Origin: Heliopora coerulea
Taxonomy: Eukaryota > Cnidaria > Anthozoa > Scleralcyonacea > Helioporidae
DNA length: 64,000 nucleotides
Direction: 5' to 3'
Assembly: GCA_030142905.1 (NCBI GenBank)
Contig: JASJOG010000008.1
Coordinates: forward strand, 1,054,001-1,118,000
Shown: positions 45,182 to 55,974 of the stretch, piece after piece
Layout: every line of letters begins with the position of its first letter
Position numbering within the stretch: the first letter of the stretch is position 1
The notes under the pieces: generated by a model
Told to the model about the DNA's origin: nothing
Seen by the model: only the letters and a program-made list of their open reading frames with translations
The model's database searches: none
Program-made: the position numbers and the translations under genes

Positions 45182-48100
45182 CTAAAATTCATTAATAATT
45201 CATGAGGAAGGTACAAAAGAAAATCATAACCGTGTCTGGTCTTCATATGTGATAAAGACACATGTGCCTTTATATGTGAAGAAGAAGTTAATTTTTTTCG
45301 GCTTACAAAAGATAAATTTCCAAACTTTATTCGCGAATTAGCGTACTAGGATATTCATTTTTGAAGACATCTAAAAAACTGGTAGTTCGTGCTTTATCGG
45401 ATCTAAAACCCTCGACTATCGCCTAGTAGCGTGAAAACTTTAAGTAGCAACGTAAAGGACATTTTTAGTTGACATTTGTATTTGACACTCTACCACGTTA
45501 CTTTGGAATAACCATATTCATATATATATATATATATATATATATAGGTTAAAAGCCTAGGGAGAGGTTTTTATTGAACTGTTAAGACCGAGCGCGAAGC
45601 GCGAGGTCTTTACATTTGAATAAAAACCGACCCCGTGGCTTTTAACTTGTTTATATGCTCATCAGACCATATTCTTCTGTTTTCCTGAGGTTCTAAAAAT
45701 GCATTTGAAATTTAAATTACTGGTGATATGAATTCTTATGGCAATAAGAATTGAGGAATTGTTCTGCCTGTTTTTCAACAGGGGAATTCATCTTTTATAG
45801 TTAAGTGCTTTGGGTGTACACGTAAGCTGATTGAAATGATGTTCTACATTTATGAATAGTAATGTTTTTCAACGTTATTTGGCTAACGTGTTTGGCGAAA
45901 GGCGAATATGATCAAAGATGTATTTTGAAATGAAGATTCGATTGTTCAACCAAAGGTGAATAGCCGGTGGTGAAACTCGAAGAAAGTGATGACTTGGAAT
46001 GACAAACGAAGTTTGCTTGCCATTATTTTGCATGAAGAGGGACGAAGACAAATCTTTCTTCCACATGACCATGGCAAATAGGGGCACAGAAGCACGAATG
46101 GCAAGTAAAAGAGTGTTTTCAAGTAATGAAATACCAAGTGCTTTTATTAAGTTCGGATATTGTCGGAGAATTAAGCATGCTGACCTGGTGGTATTCGTAC
46201 TGAACGACATTAGTTATGTTTTAAAGGGTTAGTTATTTGAGTGTGAGTCGGAATTCTCAAAACTTTGCTTGGCTGAGAAACTAGGATGAAGATAATGTCC
46301 TACATTAGCCTGGTTTTATTCTTGTTAAATGATAACCTATTAGGAGGTTATTAGTTTAAAAATAATTTTAAAGGTTATTATTTTAAAAATAATAACCTAG
46401 TAGGAGGTTAATTAATAACCGACGGAAAAGAAAAGAATATGGTCTGATGAATTTATAAATATATATATAAAACCTATAAAAAAAGCTATAAAATATTATG
46501 CAAGAATCTTAATTTGACCCTTTCACTGCGAGAGCTCACCACTTCACGAGTACAATCGTCTGGCGTTAGCCAGAGTAATATTAATAAATGGATTATCCCA
46601 CCTCGAAAAAGTTAAGCCTAAGTTTCAGGGGCAAGTCCCTTCTTAATTAAAAAAGGACACTAAAGGTAATTAATCAACTTTCATAAACAAATGCTTCTCT
46701 GGTACGCCATATACTGCATATGCCTAACTTGTAGTTTACTGAATATGATATAAAGTGAGCTAACATTTCTTGAGTCACCATCTATATACTGAATATGATA
46801 TAAAGTGAGTCAACATTTCTTGAGTCACCATCTATATACATGTATGTATGAATACACATTATGCTTTTGCAGCAGTCTCGTCATATCAGGCTTGCTAAGC
46901 GTTTAAGGAAAGGTAAGCAATGTGCCAGCTTCTCGTAAGCAGATCCAAATGCTCGGATTCTGTAACCCTCTAGCTAAGTGAAGCTCAAAGCGGAGTATCA
47001 CACCGACCATCAAAAGGTTACCGTTCTAAACTCCGTCAGATAAAGTATTCCTGAGGATCCTTGACTTGCAAAGGGACAAGAAACTTCAGACAGGCAACTG
47101 TTAACAGTTCAATTTCGGATTAGTGTTATGATAGTCGTCTGAAGCATCGAACTTAGGACAGATCATTTTTGCGTAAAGTCTTTAAGGACGCAATAGAAAT
47201 ATTAGACAAAAACAGACTCAGATGCAACGAAGGAATAAAGAGGAAGAAAAAGACGAAAGAAGTGACAAAGAAATAAACAGGTAGATGGAATTTGAAGCCA
47301 ACAGATAAAAATAGACAATTATACCTAGAGCATGAATAAAAGACAAGAACCTGTTCAGTGACAAATAGTTTGACTGACGCAGAAGCGAGTTAAACGAAGA
47401 AACTTAAAAACACAGGGTTAAACATATAAGTAGAGAAATGTGAAAGACTGAGAAAAATAGACAAACAGACAGAATGAGATTCAGAAAGACAAATTAACTA
47501 CCAAACAGAATTAAAGGGAAACGAACGTACCAAAAAGACAGGTTTCTGTCTAATTATTTCCGAGGTGAAGTTTACTTTTCTAAACTGTTAATTTAAATTA
47601 AACAATTTCTGTTAGAACAATTTCCCTTGGTTAATGCTTGAAGACTAAATTACTGTTTCCATATCTCTTTGTTAGCCAAAGATCCCTGTCCGTTCAGCAA
47701 GTAAAACTCGTGGAAAAATAATATTGAACGCCAATGCTAAAAAAAAGGTAAACTGAAGAATGTCAGCTGTATATTACATGAATATATGAAATTCTTTGCC
47801 ACTTTTGCCATGTAAAATGGAGTCTTTGTCCAATTTAAGGTAACTCTAAATCTTAGCAACGCAAAATTTTGGGAAAATTGTTTTCCTTGATTTAAACGCA
47901 GGTATTTATCAACTCTTTCACATGGCGATTTCCCCCAAAGCTCTTAAAGTCTTGGTCAGGAAAATCGTCCTTCACTTTAAACTTCAAGTTATTTAACTTT
48001 TTAATTTTTTTTAATCCCGTACCAGAATGGGAGCCAGGGACCATTGATCCCTTGCAACATGATGTAGTAATAGACGGATTGGTAGAAATTTTTTCCCAAG

Positions 48101-51050
48101 CATGAATCTAACTTAAGGGATTCAACCAAGAATAAAGAATTTTAAACAAATCTTGGTTTGTTTCGGTAAATTCGTAATATTTAACACTGACTGTAATGAC
48201 AGAGAACATGTCATATCCTTCGGCTACGATGATAGAGTAATTGGAGCTTGGTAGGGGAATTTCTTAAGACGTGTAGACCTGAAAAGTTACACCCATTCAT
48301 AGCACAAGACATCGCCCAACCGGATTTCACGTCATGTTTCTCATGTATGTAGTTCTCATGGAGTCGGACTTATCCATCCCAAATTTTTTTTGTTTCATCG
48401 TCTCTTAATGTAGTTGACTATTGCTTTCAATTCATTAAATTTAATGATAGGTAATAAAGTACTGTGGGAGTATCATAAACATAAGAAAGTAATCAAATTA
48501 TACAATTAACAGTTGTAGCCATGGTAACACAAGTGCTGGAACATCGGTATATTTCAACCATGATTGCAATTACCGTACATTAGCTTCGGTTTTCCCGGAT
48601 GAAAATTAGGATCAAGGTAGATATTTCACTCGAGAATGACGTAGTAAAATATTAAGGGAGGTTTTGAGGATAAATTTTTCGCAATGAATTTAGCGGATTT
48701 TAAAGGATTTTATGTGATGAAAAATTCTTAGTATTAGGCATTTGCGAGAGAGTCCCTAGGCGGAAAACGTAATCTTGTAATAAATATCAGCAACCATCAT
48801 AAAACACGAAGAATTGCCATAAATGAATAATACAGTTTAATCTGACGTTTTGTTGTCAACTTTACAAATCCTCAAAGACCTGACTATTTGCATCATGAAG
48901 GTACATATTATATGACTACCAGCAGAATACTAATTATGTGTACGGACCAATCAGGAGAACGAAACTAAAAATGGCCTCAAGTTGACAACCCCCCCCCCCC
49001 CCCCCCCACCAAAAAAACCCCAAAACGAAATGGCCTGAAGCAATAATGTGACGAGCGAAAAATTGACTGAGAAGGGAACACTGGACTAAGAAAGGATTAC
49101 GAAAACAGGTAAAGAGATGTTGAGCCGATATTAGCCTTAATTAAGAGTCGGATTCAGTTTGTTAGTTAATAAATTCTCTCGTAACAGAAGTTCGGATTCA
49201 AAAGACCCGGTAACCGTTGCGATAACCGTTGCAATAACCGCAACTTTGTTTCTGTCTTGTCTTTTTTCATAACTTGAATATCAAGCTAACAAGATGACAT
49301 TTTTTCGGATTATGTTTTATTCTTCAAACAATACTGAAATCCTCAAAAGAGATCGGGTATCCCGTATATTATTGGTGGGATGGAATTTACGTCGGAGAAA
49401 CTATTCGACATTTACACACATGCGTTTCTGAGCATATGCATGAGGATCTCATTCACCCCTTAATTGAAAGAACACAAACATACACCTCAAGTAGTATTCT
49501 ATCCCACTATCAAAATACGGGACACCAGACCTCTCTTTACCTGCTCTACGTCTCTTTACCTGCTATCATAATTCTTTCTTATTCTGTCTTCTTCGCTGTC
49601 AATTTTACTCTCGTCGCTTATCGCTTCACGTCATACTGTTTTTTCATCGACTTCAAGCTATATTTGCTTTCCTTCTCCTGATTGGTCTGTACGTGCACAA
49701 GAAGACAAAACCTTCTGAAATAATCTAACACTTTTACTAACGCTAATATTTTCCTAATGGTAGAATGCTAATCAGTATATTGTAGCCACAATGCAAAAAG
49801 ACTGTGCTACGTGCACTTACGCTATGTCAGAAACATTTCTTTACTCTTGTACGTCCTCTAATCCTAATGGGTTCCCAGGGGGGAACGGAGATGAAAATCA
49901 TAGTTCTCATCTGTCATGCGATTCGAAAGAAGCTTTTAAAACTGTTCCAATGTTTGTCAATGATGGTACAAGGGCAGAGCAAAGGTTTCTCAATGGAGGA
50001 TTCAGCTGGCACGAATGCTGGATTATTTGTGGGTGGGTTGAATCTGAGGATAAAAATGGAATCATGAAGACGGGTCCAGGGATATATTCCCAAGTGCAAG
50101 CAGTTTTATGACATTCATAGTAAAATCCCTTCTAAAAATCTGTAAAGTTTTCCCAATCCTCAAGGTTTTCGGTGATGAGCAATTTTGTGGATAGGGGTTT
50201 GGTCGAACCCTTTTGGATCCGTCACAAGCTGTATCGGTTACATCGTTTTTAACTCTTTATTACATGTATTTTATTCTTCAGTTATTACCTGTTTGATTTC
50301 AAAACGCTTTAATTGTGGGTAAATGTTTAAAAGCATGAGTACTAAAATCTTAAAACCTGCATATAAAATGTTTTATTATTTAACCCCCAACAATCTATGA
50401 ATTTCATCTGCTGATTTTTCCTAAAAGAAATGTATGAATGATAAACCAGCAGGAGACATTCAAACAGGAATTATAATGCTTTTGATTTAAACGACCTATC
50501 GAGAATGGAAAACTACTTAGATATCATTGTCAACTCGCTGAGTTAACTTCCATTTTCAACATAATCGTCAGTTTTCATTAACTTCTCCTGACATCTTTCT
50601 TTGGTTATTCATCACGATAATTGATTTCTTCACTATTTACTGTTTCTTAAAATATCATAAAAATGCTATAGTTCATAAAATATCAAATTAAAAGAGGACA
50701 AAATATCCGAAGTATTAATAAAGTCTCATCTTATCATTGCTTCAGGAACAGGACGATGCCTCGAAATCGTTTTCAAAACAAAACAGCTCTTTGAAGAAGA
50801 GTTTTCCCAAAGGAGTTGCAGTCGCAAGAAGTGGTTCTGTTAGTGCTGAGGCAAAGAAGAAAGTAACTGGTGCACAGTGCAAGTTTGATAATTGTGACAA
50901 AAAGCAAACTTTGAACAAACTTCAAGTTAAAGCAAGAGTAAATCAGGTAGGGTATCTGGCTCATACGTCCGCACAGGAAAATGTCCACCCTGTCCCAAAC
51001 ACACTTATATAAATGTGTACGTACCCATTCGCATATTCATACGCTTAATC

Positions 51051-51102
<52 letters not shown>

Positions 51103-53336
51103 CATGTATATATATATATATTCCAAAATAAACCAAAACTAGGGATGGCTTTGGCAATAAGAGAGCTCAATACTTCAAAAAGTAGAGCAGTATCAAATAA
51201 CATAAACTTAAAATGTCTTGTGTCGCTACTCCGAGTTTCACGCAACTATGCCTGATGATCGCATAGTATATATACCATATATATACCGAAAGGATGTAAC
51301 AGAAGTGTCACAGATATGGCATGGATATCTAGAGCGCTCAATACTATAATAGGCAGAGCGAAAACGCAAATCAAAAGTAAATTGACAGTAAACAAAAATT
51401 TGCCTTTGATTTGCATTTATATATATATATATATACTCAAGGTGAATAGGAGAAGAATTAGCGTTTGATAGTAGAGTGCTAAATACCGGGTGGAACAGCG
51501 TGATCTACTGTAAACTTTTTTTTTTTCTTTTCTTAAAAAGGGTTCGTCGCTATATGAAACTCGGGATAGTGATAAACAAATTTTAAAAAAAAAATTCTAC
51601 AGTAATTTACATATATATATATATATATATGTAAAATCATCGTAAAACCTCCATTCTCGAATTTTAAAAAAATATGCCTTTCATGAAAAATTCTTTATTT
51701 AAAAAACTTTTATCACCAACGTTATATGTAAATGTATATAATTTTTTTCGAAAATTAAAAGCATGATTTAGCCTCAGTAGGTCTTAAAGTGAAATGATTA
51801 GTGTCAGGTGGTCCAAACTTGACATTTCATTATTTTTAAAAAAGAACGGAACGAAAATTAAATTTGTATCATCTGAAGAATTCTTAAAGTACGAAATATA
51901 TTGCTGTTACAGATCTTCCATGCCTCTCTTTATCTATTTAGATAATTATACATATGTTTGATAAGTTCATGAGATAACATGAGGTATGTCAGATTATGAA
52001 CACGACATTATGACCAATTGAAAAGCCACGAACATTTGGCTTTGAGATGAGTGAGTATAAGCACGCTGGGAGCGACGGAATTTAATTTAACTCAGGTTCA
52101 ATTTTCAAAATTAGCATTTGAATAAAACCACACGTCATTGACGTTGTCATGAACTGTGATATTGCTTTAATTTTCGACCTTTGAAGCTTTCTATGCAGTA
52201 AACTCTAGCCTAAACACATTTAAATAATCAACTGTTTTCCAGGACCATTGCTGGCAATTTTTCTTTCTAAAACTTCCTAAAGTGTGCAGTAAGACTATAA
52301 TTTTTAAGGTTCTATTATTTATTACAGAAAGTTTGTTGGGACAAATGCCTCCCGATTGCACCCCCTGCTATCTACAGCACATCATTCTATGTTCTAGGTG
52401 CTTAAGTCGTCTATTCTTATTGTAAAGTCTAGAAATTGTAATTAATCTTATGATGTTACGTGTGGTAAGGTGAATTTGCATTCAATGTTTCAAGTGATTT
52501 CGTTGCGTAATTCCTTAAATACAGATGATTTTTCAATATATTTTAATGTTTTGCCTATAACTTAACGTCATAGATTATACAATTAAATCTTTACATGACA
52601 TATAATCTAACTTTGAGATATGGAAGAGCAGTAAAAGCAGTTTTTTATAATTTCAAGTGCTCTTTCGAATGAAAAAAAGACTAATTCTTATTTCATCTTC
52701 ATACTCAGTAGGGGAACCAGACACAATCCAGTGTCCCTGAGAAAACGTTGATATAATAGTGTGTGATAATATTACGTGGCTAATAATAAAATGAAACCTG
52801 CCACGTATTAGACAAGACAAAGTTAAATTTTGTCTATCAATATAGGAGATAAACCCGAACTAACATCTTCGACATAAAACAAAGAAAACAGGAAATTTTC
52901 CCTTTACCTTTAAAGAGAACAACCTGATACCATTGAATCAAAGTGAAGTGAAGTGAATTCATATCTTATACCAGGGAGCTTGCATCTCATACGTCATTTT
53001 TAGCCGGGCTCTGAAATCACAAATTCACAATAACTCGTTTTAAAGTGTTGGGCATGTGCCATACAATATGGGAATATTTATCTCCTATTTCATAATTTGT
53101 GGGGTATATACTCATGGAAGGTACAGAGGAACCGCTGTAATGTTGAATAACAGATTTATCATCACTGTGACAATTATCTGAATACGTTTGCGATATTTTT
53201 TTAGGATGCTTCGAATCAGCTAAAATACCATAAGAAGCCAACTAAAGAGTATGGATTAAAAACTAAAAGGACAGTCTCATCTAAAGCTGTTAAGACCATC
53301 ACAGATGAAAAAAAAGAAGATAACAGAAAAAAAAAT
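44194..53336 (+). CDS. Multi-exon host gene, Lys/Ser/Arg-rich protein, unrecognised (partial at 3' end)
   Basis: Assembled from splice signals. Coding exons are 44164-44339 (ATG at 44194), 44418-44616, 44699-44821, 47676-47747, 50746-50946 and 53205-53336. The first junction is phase 2 (AC plus A gives Thr) and every later one is phase 0, so the frame stays open for 291 codons. The donors read GTAACA, GTAAGT, GTCAGC, GTAAAC, GTAGGG and GTGAGT. Acceptors are mostly pyrimidine-rich, for example CATTGCTTCAG and GATATTTTTTTAG. The composition is constant across exons: Lys, Ser, Arg, Thr, Asn and Gln rich, very few hydrophobics, no domain I know. It is likely intrinsically disordered and basic. 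The last exon ends at a donor, so more exons must follow, perhaps beyond the LINE cluster. A small optional exon is described separately. Function is unknown, and I infer a real gene from coordinated phase and composition rather than homology. Confidence 0.6.
44418..44616 (+). CDS. Exon 2 of the Lys/Ser-rich gene
   Basis: Acceptor GAAACCCAG, donor CAG|GTAAGT (near-consensus). It supplies the last base of a split Thr codon, then CRNVSPRCIASGKTTHKVS, and ends SSLIRTAQ in phase 0. The flanking introns are only 78 and 82 bases. Confidence 0.6.
44699..44821 (+). CDS. Exon 3 of the Lys/Ser-rich gene
   Basis: Acceptor CATTTTGTATTTAAG. 41 codons from MRQMCTKSKPSLKNG to NRSQRDKEK, phase 0 at both ends. 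The donor AAG|GTCAGC is weaker than the others. Confidence 0.55.
45074..45266. repeat. Foldback element centred on (TA)n
   Basis: The left arm CACATGTGTCTTTATTACAT, AAAGACTGGATACGGTTATG, ATTTTCT is matched inversely by AGAAAATCATAACCGTGTCT, GGTCTTCATATGTGATAAAG, ACACATGTG at the right. The centre is a (TA)n run at about 45149-45178. It lies in the large intron of the Lys/Ser-rich gene. Confidence 0.7.
45548..45646. repeat. Short hairpin element with GCGC-rich loop
   Basis: The left arm GTTAAAAGCCTAGGGAGAGG, TTTTTATTGAACTGTTAAGA, CC is inverted at 45605-45646 (GGTCTTTACATTTGAATAAA, AACCGACCCCGTGGCTTTTA, AC). The loop GAGCGCGAAGCGCGAG is itself self-complementary. It is adjacent to a (TA)n run at 45520-45546. 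Confidence 0.65.
45660..46450. repeat. Element with inverted ends (CATCAGACCATATTCTT)
   Basis: CATCAGACCATATTCTTCTG and TTTTCC at 45660-45686 are matched inversely by GGAAAAGAAAAGAATATGG and TCTGATGA at 46424-46450. The interior has open frames in both directions (45875-46210 minus, 45999-46232 plus) of no recognised family, and near its right end a run of ATAACCT/AGGTTAT palindromes (46327-46420). It could be a non-autonomous DNA transposon inside the intron. Confidence 0.45.
46514..46615 (-). repeat. Hairpin MITE family, full-length copy
   Basis: On the minus strand it runs TTAACTTTTTC to GAAAGGGTCAA (terminal inverted repeats of about 11 bp) with the internal hairpin CTCTGGCTAACGCCAGACGA then TTGTACTCGT. 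About 102 bp, intronic. Confidence 0.7.
46738..46837 (+). repeat. Tandem duplication of a 50-bp unit
   Basis: The unit starting ACTGAATATGATATAAAGTG and ending TCACCATCTATAT occurs twice back to back, with only two differences (GAGCTAAC versus GAGTCAAC). Confidence 0.85.
46873..46912 (+). CDS. Optional 40-base exon of the Lys/Ser-rich gene
   Basis: Bounded by ATGCTTTTGCAG (with a second CAG three bases on, a NAGNAG acceptor) and a strong donor AAAG|GTAAGC. It encodes QSRHIRLAKRLRK in phase 0, but its 40-base length shifts the frame: joined to the next exon, it meets TAA after nine more codons. It may act as a poison or alternative-terminal exon, or be a decoy. Confidence 0.4.
47676..47747 (+). 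CDS. Exon 5 of the Lys/Ser-rich gene
   Basis: Acceptor ATATCTCTTTGTTAG, donor AAAG|GTAAAC. 24 codons PKIPVRSASKTRGKIILNAN then AKKK, phase 0 at both ends. Strongly basic. Confidence 0.55.
48989..49007 (+). repeat. Poly(C) run
   Basis: Nineteen consecutive C residues followed by ACC and an A run. The opposite strand could form a G-quadruplex. Confidence 0.9.
49373..49530 (+). pseudogene. Penelope-like element GIY-YIG fragment
   Basis: The frame reads DGIYVGETIRHLHTCVSEHM then SSSILSHYQNTGHQTS. GIYVGET-x-R-x-L-x(n)-V-x-EH is the endonuclease core of Penelope-like retroelements, and SHYQNTGH resembles the conserved histidine segment after it. It belongs to a different lineage from the fragment at 9968 (no SEPAKH tail). 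It lies in an intron of the Lys/Ser-rich gene, same strand. Confidence 0.55.
50746..50946 (+). CDS. Exon 6 of the Lys/Ser-rich gene
   Basis: Acceptor TTATCATTGCTTCAG, donor CAG|GTAGGG. 67 codons beginning EQDDASKSFSKQNSSLKKSF and ending LNKLQVKARVNQ, phase 0 at both ends. It contains two cysteines close together (QCKFDNCD), not enough for a zinc site. Confidence 0.6.
51054..51640. repeat. Microsatellite-spaced repeat module, three copies
   Basis: (CA)n and (TA)n tracts (about 51054-51120, 51418-51436, 51610-51632) alternate with diverged copies of a module containing AGAGCGCTCAATACT-like sequence at 51161, 51331 and 51472. CCGAGTTTC at 51232 recurs inverted as GAAACTCGG at 51557. It is probably the end region of a Penelope-type or other retroelement duplicated around TA repeats. 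Confidence 0.5.
51641..53204. other. Intron 6 remainder, no feature
   Basis: AT-rich intronic sequence. A short tandem AAGTGAAGTG occurs at about 52942-52957. No other open frame or repeat was identified. Confidence 0.4.
53205..53336 (+). CDS. Exon 7 of the Lys/Ser-rich gene
   Basis: Acceptor TTTGCGATATTTTTTTAG, donor AAT|GTGAGT. 44 codons from DASNQLKYHKKPTKEYG to TDEKKEDNRKKN, phase 0 at both ends. It is the last exon I can see. The next 1.6 kb contains no clear continuation before the LINE fragments begin. Confidence 0.6.
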
Positions 53337-54204
53337 GTGAGTGTCTGTAAAAGTTTTACAATAATAATGATTTAATTCCTGATTATGTAATAGAAATTTT
53401 TAATTTCGTCAAACAAAATCAGGTGAATGAATTTTGGGGAGACAGATAGCTAGATTTGCAGCATTTGACTGAAAGTAAAGGCCCAAATGACACTCTCTAA
53501 ATTATCGTTTTAACCAATTTGTCCAATCTGATCAATAAACCAACTCAATTAAGCACAATTTAGCTTCCCATTCCAAAATGACAGATAGCTAGTCGTCGTG
53601 ATGGAAGAGCATTTCATCTACTCTGAGATAAAATAACTTGCATTACTGTGTTTTGGGGTTTCGATCCAGTAACTGTTTATAAGATGAATTTTAAGGGCAT
53701 TCGTGACCTACTTCTGGATCACCATCGAATCGATTGATATCAACCATATCGATGTTCATTGCAATCCAGATCCCGATAATTTTGTACTGAGTAAAAGCTC
53801 TGGTGGTTGATATTAATGTTTGCACTTGAAATTCACATGCTTACTGCAACAAAACTATTCACTTCATTTACCTTAAAAGCTGGTGGAATATTAATACCGT
53901 CTACAGGGCACTTTTCCTGCCCTCTTTTCGAGGATTCCTGGATCTGCCCCTTTCAAAATAGGGAACAATCTGAGACAAATGTTTACAATTAAAAGAAAAA
54001 AAAACAAAACAAAAAAACCTCAAAAACGGATTCCAAACTGTAGCCTCCTTACGAAACGTTTAAGGTACAATTCAGAGATCAATTTATTTTTAAAAATTTT
54101 AATGTGAAAGTGCATAACTGTTGCAATTTGCGGTGACAGAAGTCACTTAAAGTTTTCCCCTCCATAACTGGCGCCAAGTACCACTCCTTGGCAGAAGTCC
54201 ATGT

Positions 54205-54560
54205 ACACATAATGACAATGAAGAAGAAGGAGAAGAAAGAGAAGAAAAAAAGAAAATGAAGGATAAGAAGAGTTAGTAGAAGAAGATGAAGTGTAGGGAG
54301 AAGATCGAAAAAGAAAAAGAAGAAGAAGAAGGAGTAGAGGAAGAAGATCCAAAAAAAATGAGAATGAAAATAAGATGAATGAGAATAAGAAGAATAAGAA
54401 TACGAAGAATAAGAATACGAAGAATAAGAATACGAAGAATAAGAATACGAAGAATAAGAATACGAAGAATAAGAATAAGAAGAACGAGAACAAAAACAAA
54501 AACGAGAACGAGAATGAGAAAGAGGATAGGAATTAGAATAAGTTTGAGAATAATAGTTAT
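54205..54560 (+). repeat. Purine-rich tract with 15-bp minisatellite
   Basis: About 350 bases that are nearly all A and G on the plus strand. Within 54378-54480 there is a clean tandem of AAGAATAAGAATACG (five to six units). Frames such as RIRRIRIRR on one strand and ILRILILRIL on the other are consequences of the repeat. Confidence 0.85.
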
Positions 54561-55019
54561 GAAAATACTACTAATAATAATAACAATTAGAATAATAATA
54601 ATTAGATTAAGACTTCCAAAACTTTTGGTTAGCAAATAGATAATCACAAATTTGAGAAAAACGGGACAACTTTTAAAGACGTGTTTTGCCTTGACCTTTG
54701 CAATTTTCAGTTTATTGAACGTAATGATTACAAGGCTTTAAATAGAAAATAACAAAGTGAACAAATTAACTTATTGCAGTAATGATATGCTAAGGTAATT
54801 GATTACAAAGACAGTATGTTAAAGGTAATATCAAGAAGTAGAAAAGCGGTATCTAAAGATTGTTTTGAACAGAAAAAATTGTTGATGGGTTGATCAGTGT
54901 GTTTAATTGCAGTTTTTTTGTTTTGATGTAAATAGTTTCTTCCAGTTTAAGACCGTGAGTGGTTTTAGCTGAATCTAAAATTTTGAAACAGTTAGCCAGA
55001 TCAGGTGTCTATAGAGAGT
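54561..55019. other. Spacer, no feature
   Basis: AT-rich DNA between the purine tract and the first REL-LINE copy. No open frame of note. Confidence 0.4.
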
Positions 55020-55960
55020 TTCACGATTTTTGAATGGAGTGAGACAAGTAGGGATAATAGACACAGAAAACTGCAAGAGTAAAGAAGAATTCAAACAGAA
55101 CATCAAAGGAGACAAGATGAGAGTATGGAGAGAGAAAAGAATGCATGGCCAATTTGTGCGGGATATGGAAAAAGAGCAACACAGAGATAGGATTGATAAA
55201 GAAGATACATGGGCCTGGATGAAGAAATCTGATTTGAAAATTGGAACAGAGGCCTTTATCTGTGCAGTCAAAGAATAGGCATTGCGCACTAAGTATGTTA
55301 AATACAATATTGACCACACTGGAGATCCTCCATTGTGCAGATTGTGTGTTGCAGTACGGGAAACTGACCCACATAGTTAGTGGATGTACCATTTTGGCAC
55401 AGAAGGAGTACAAGCGGAGGCACGACAATGTTACACGCATAGTACATTGGGAATAGTGTGGGAAGTTTGGACTGGAAAGATCTGAGAAATGGTATGAGCA
55501 TAAGCCTAGGGCAGTGCTGGAAAATGCAAAAGTGAACCTTCTTTGGGACTTCAGTATCCAATGTGATGAGAATATCATAGCAAGAAGACCAGATCTGATA
55601 CTGGTAGATAAAGAAAGAAAACACTGCCTCTTGATTGACATAGCAGTACCAGGAGATGACAGGGTTGTGGAGAAGGAAGACGAGAAGGAAAATAAACATC
55701 AGCCACTGAAATTTGAAATAATGCGGATTTGGGAAATGAACAAAGTGGAGGTTATTCCAATTGTTGTTGGAGCCCTTGATGTGGTAACAAAGAAGATTCA
55801 AAAGTGGTTCTCAAAGATTGATGTGGAAATTCCAACTGAGTTGCTGCAAAAGACTGCACTCTTCGGAACAGCCAGAATTTTGAGAAGGGTACTACAAATG
55901 TAGTAAGAAGTGCGAACTGCAGGACCCTTGGTCATTTGTTCTGACCCGCTCCTGCTTCTA
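55020..55960 (+). mobile_element. REL-type LINE, copy 1 (5'-truncated)
   Basis: Encodes only the C-terminal part. Segments from 55030-55278 (MKKSDLKIGTEAFICAVKE, then a stop) and a following frame (TKYVKYNIDHTGDPPLCRLC) match the region preceding the CCHC knuckle in copy 2. The knuckle is broken by a frameshift. The endonuclease domain then lies in an open frame, 55514-55903: LLWDFSIQCDEN, ARRPDLILV, LLIDIAVPGDD (the PD...D-x-A core), VVGALDVVTKK, FGTARILRRVLQM. The 3' end reaches about 55960. The 5' side is truncated, as usual for target-primed insertion. Confidence 0.6.
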
Positions 55961-55974
55961 AATTTTGACGATAC

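Noticed and set aside
47187..47270. Additional exon of the Lys/Ser-rich gene
   Set aside because: A Lys/Glu-rich frame with plausible borders exists, but its phase fits neither the neighbouring exons nor exon 5, and the region is simple purine-rich sequence.
51223..51262. Hammerhead ribozyme of a Penelope-like element
   Set aside because: CTGATGA and GAAAC-like words are present but on different strands and in the wrong order for a hammerhead core.
54143..54647. Overlapping frames rich in Arg/Ile (plus) and Leu/Ile/Phe (minus)
   Set aside because: Translation of a 15-bp minisatellite and purine tract in several frames. No independent coding evidence.
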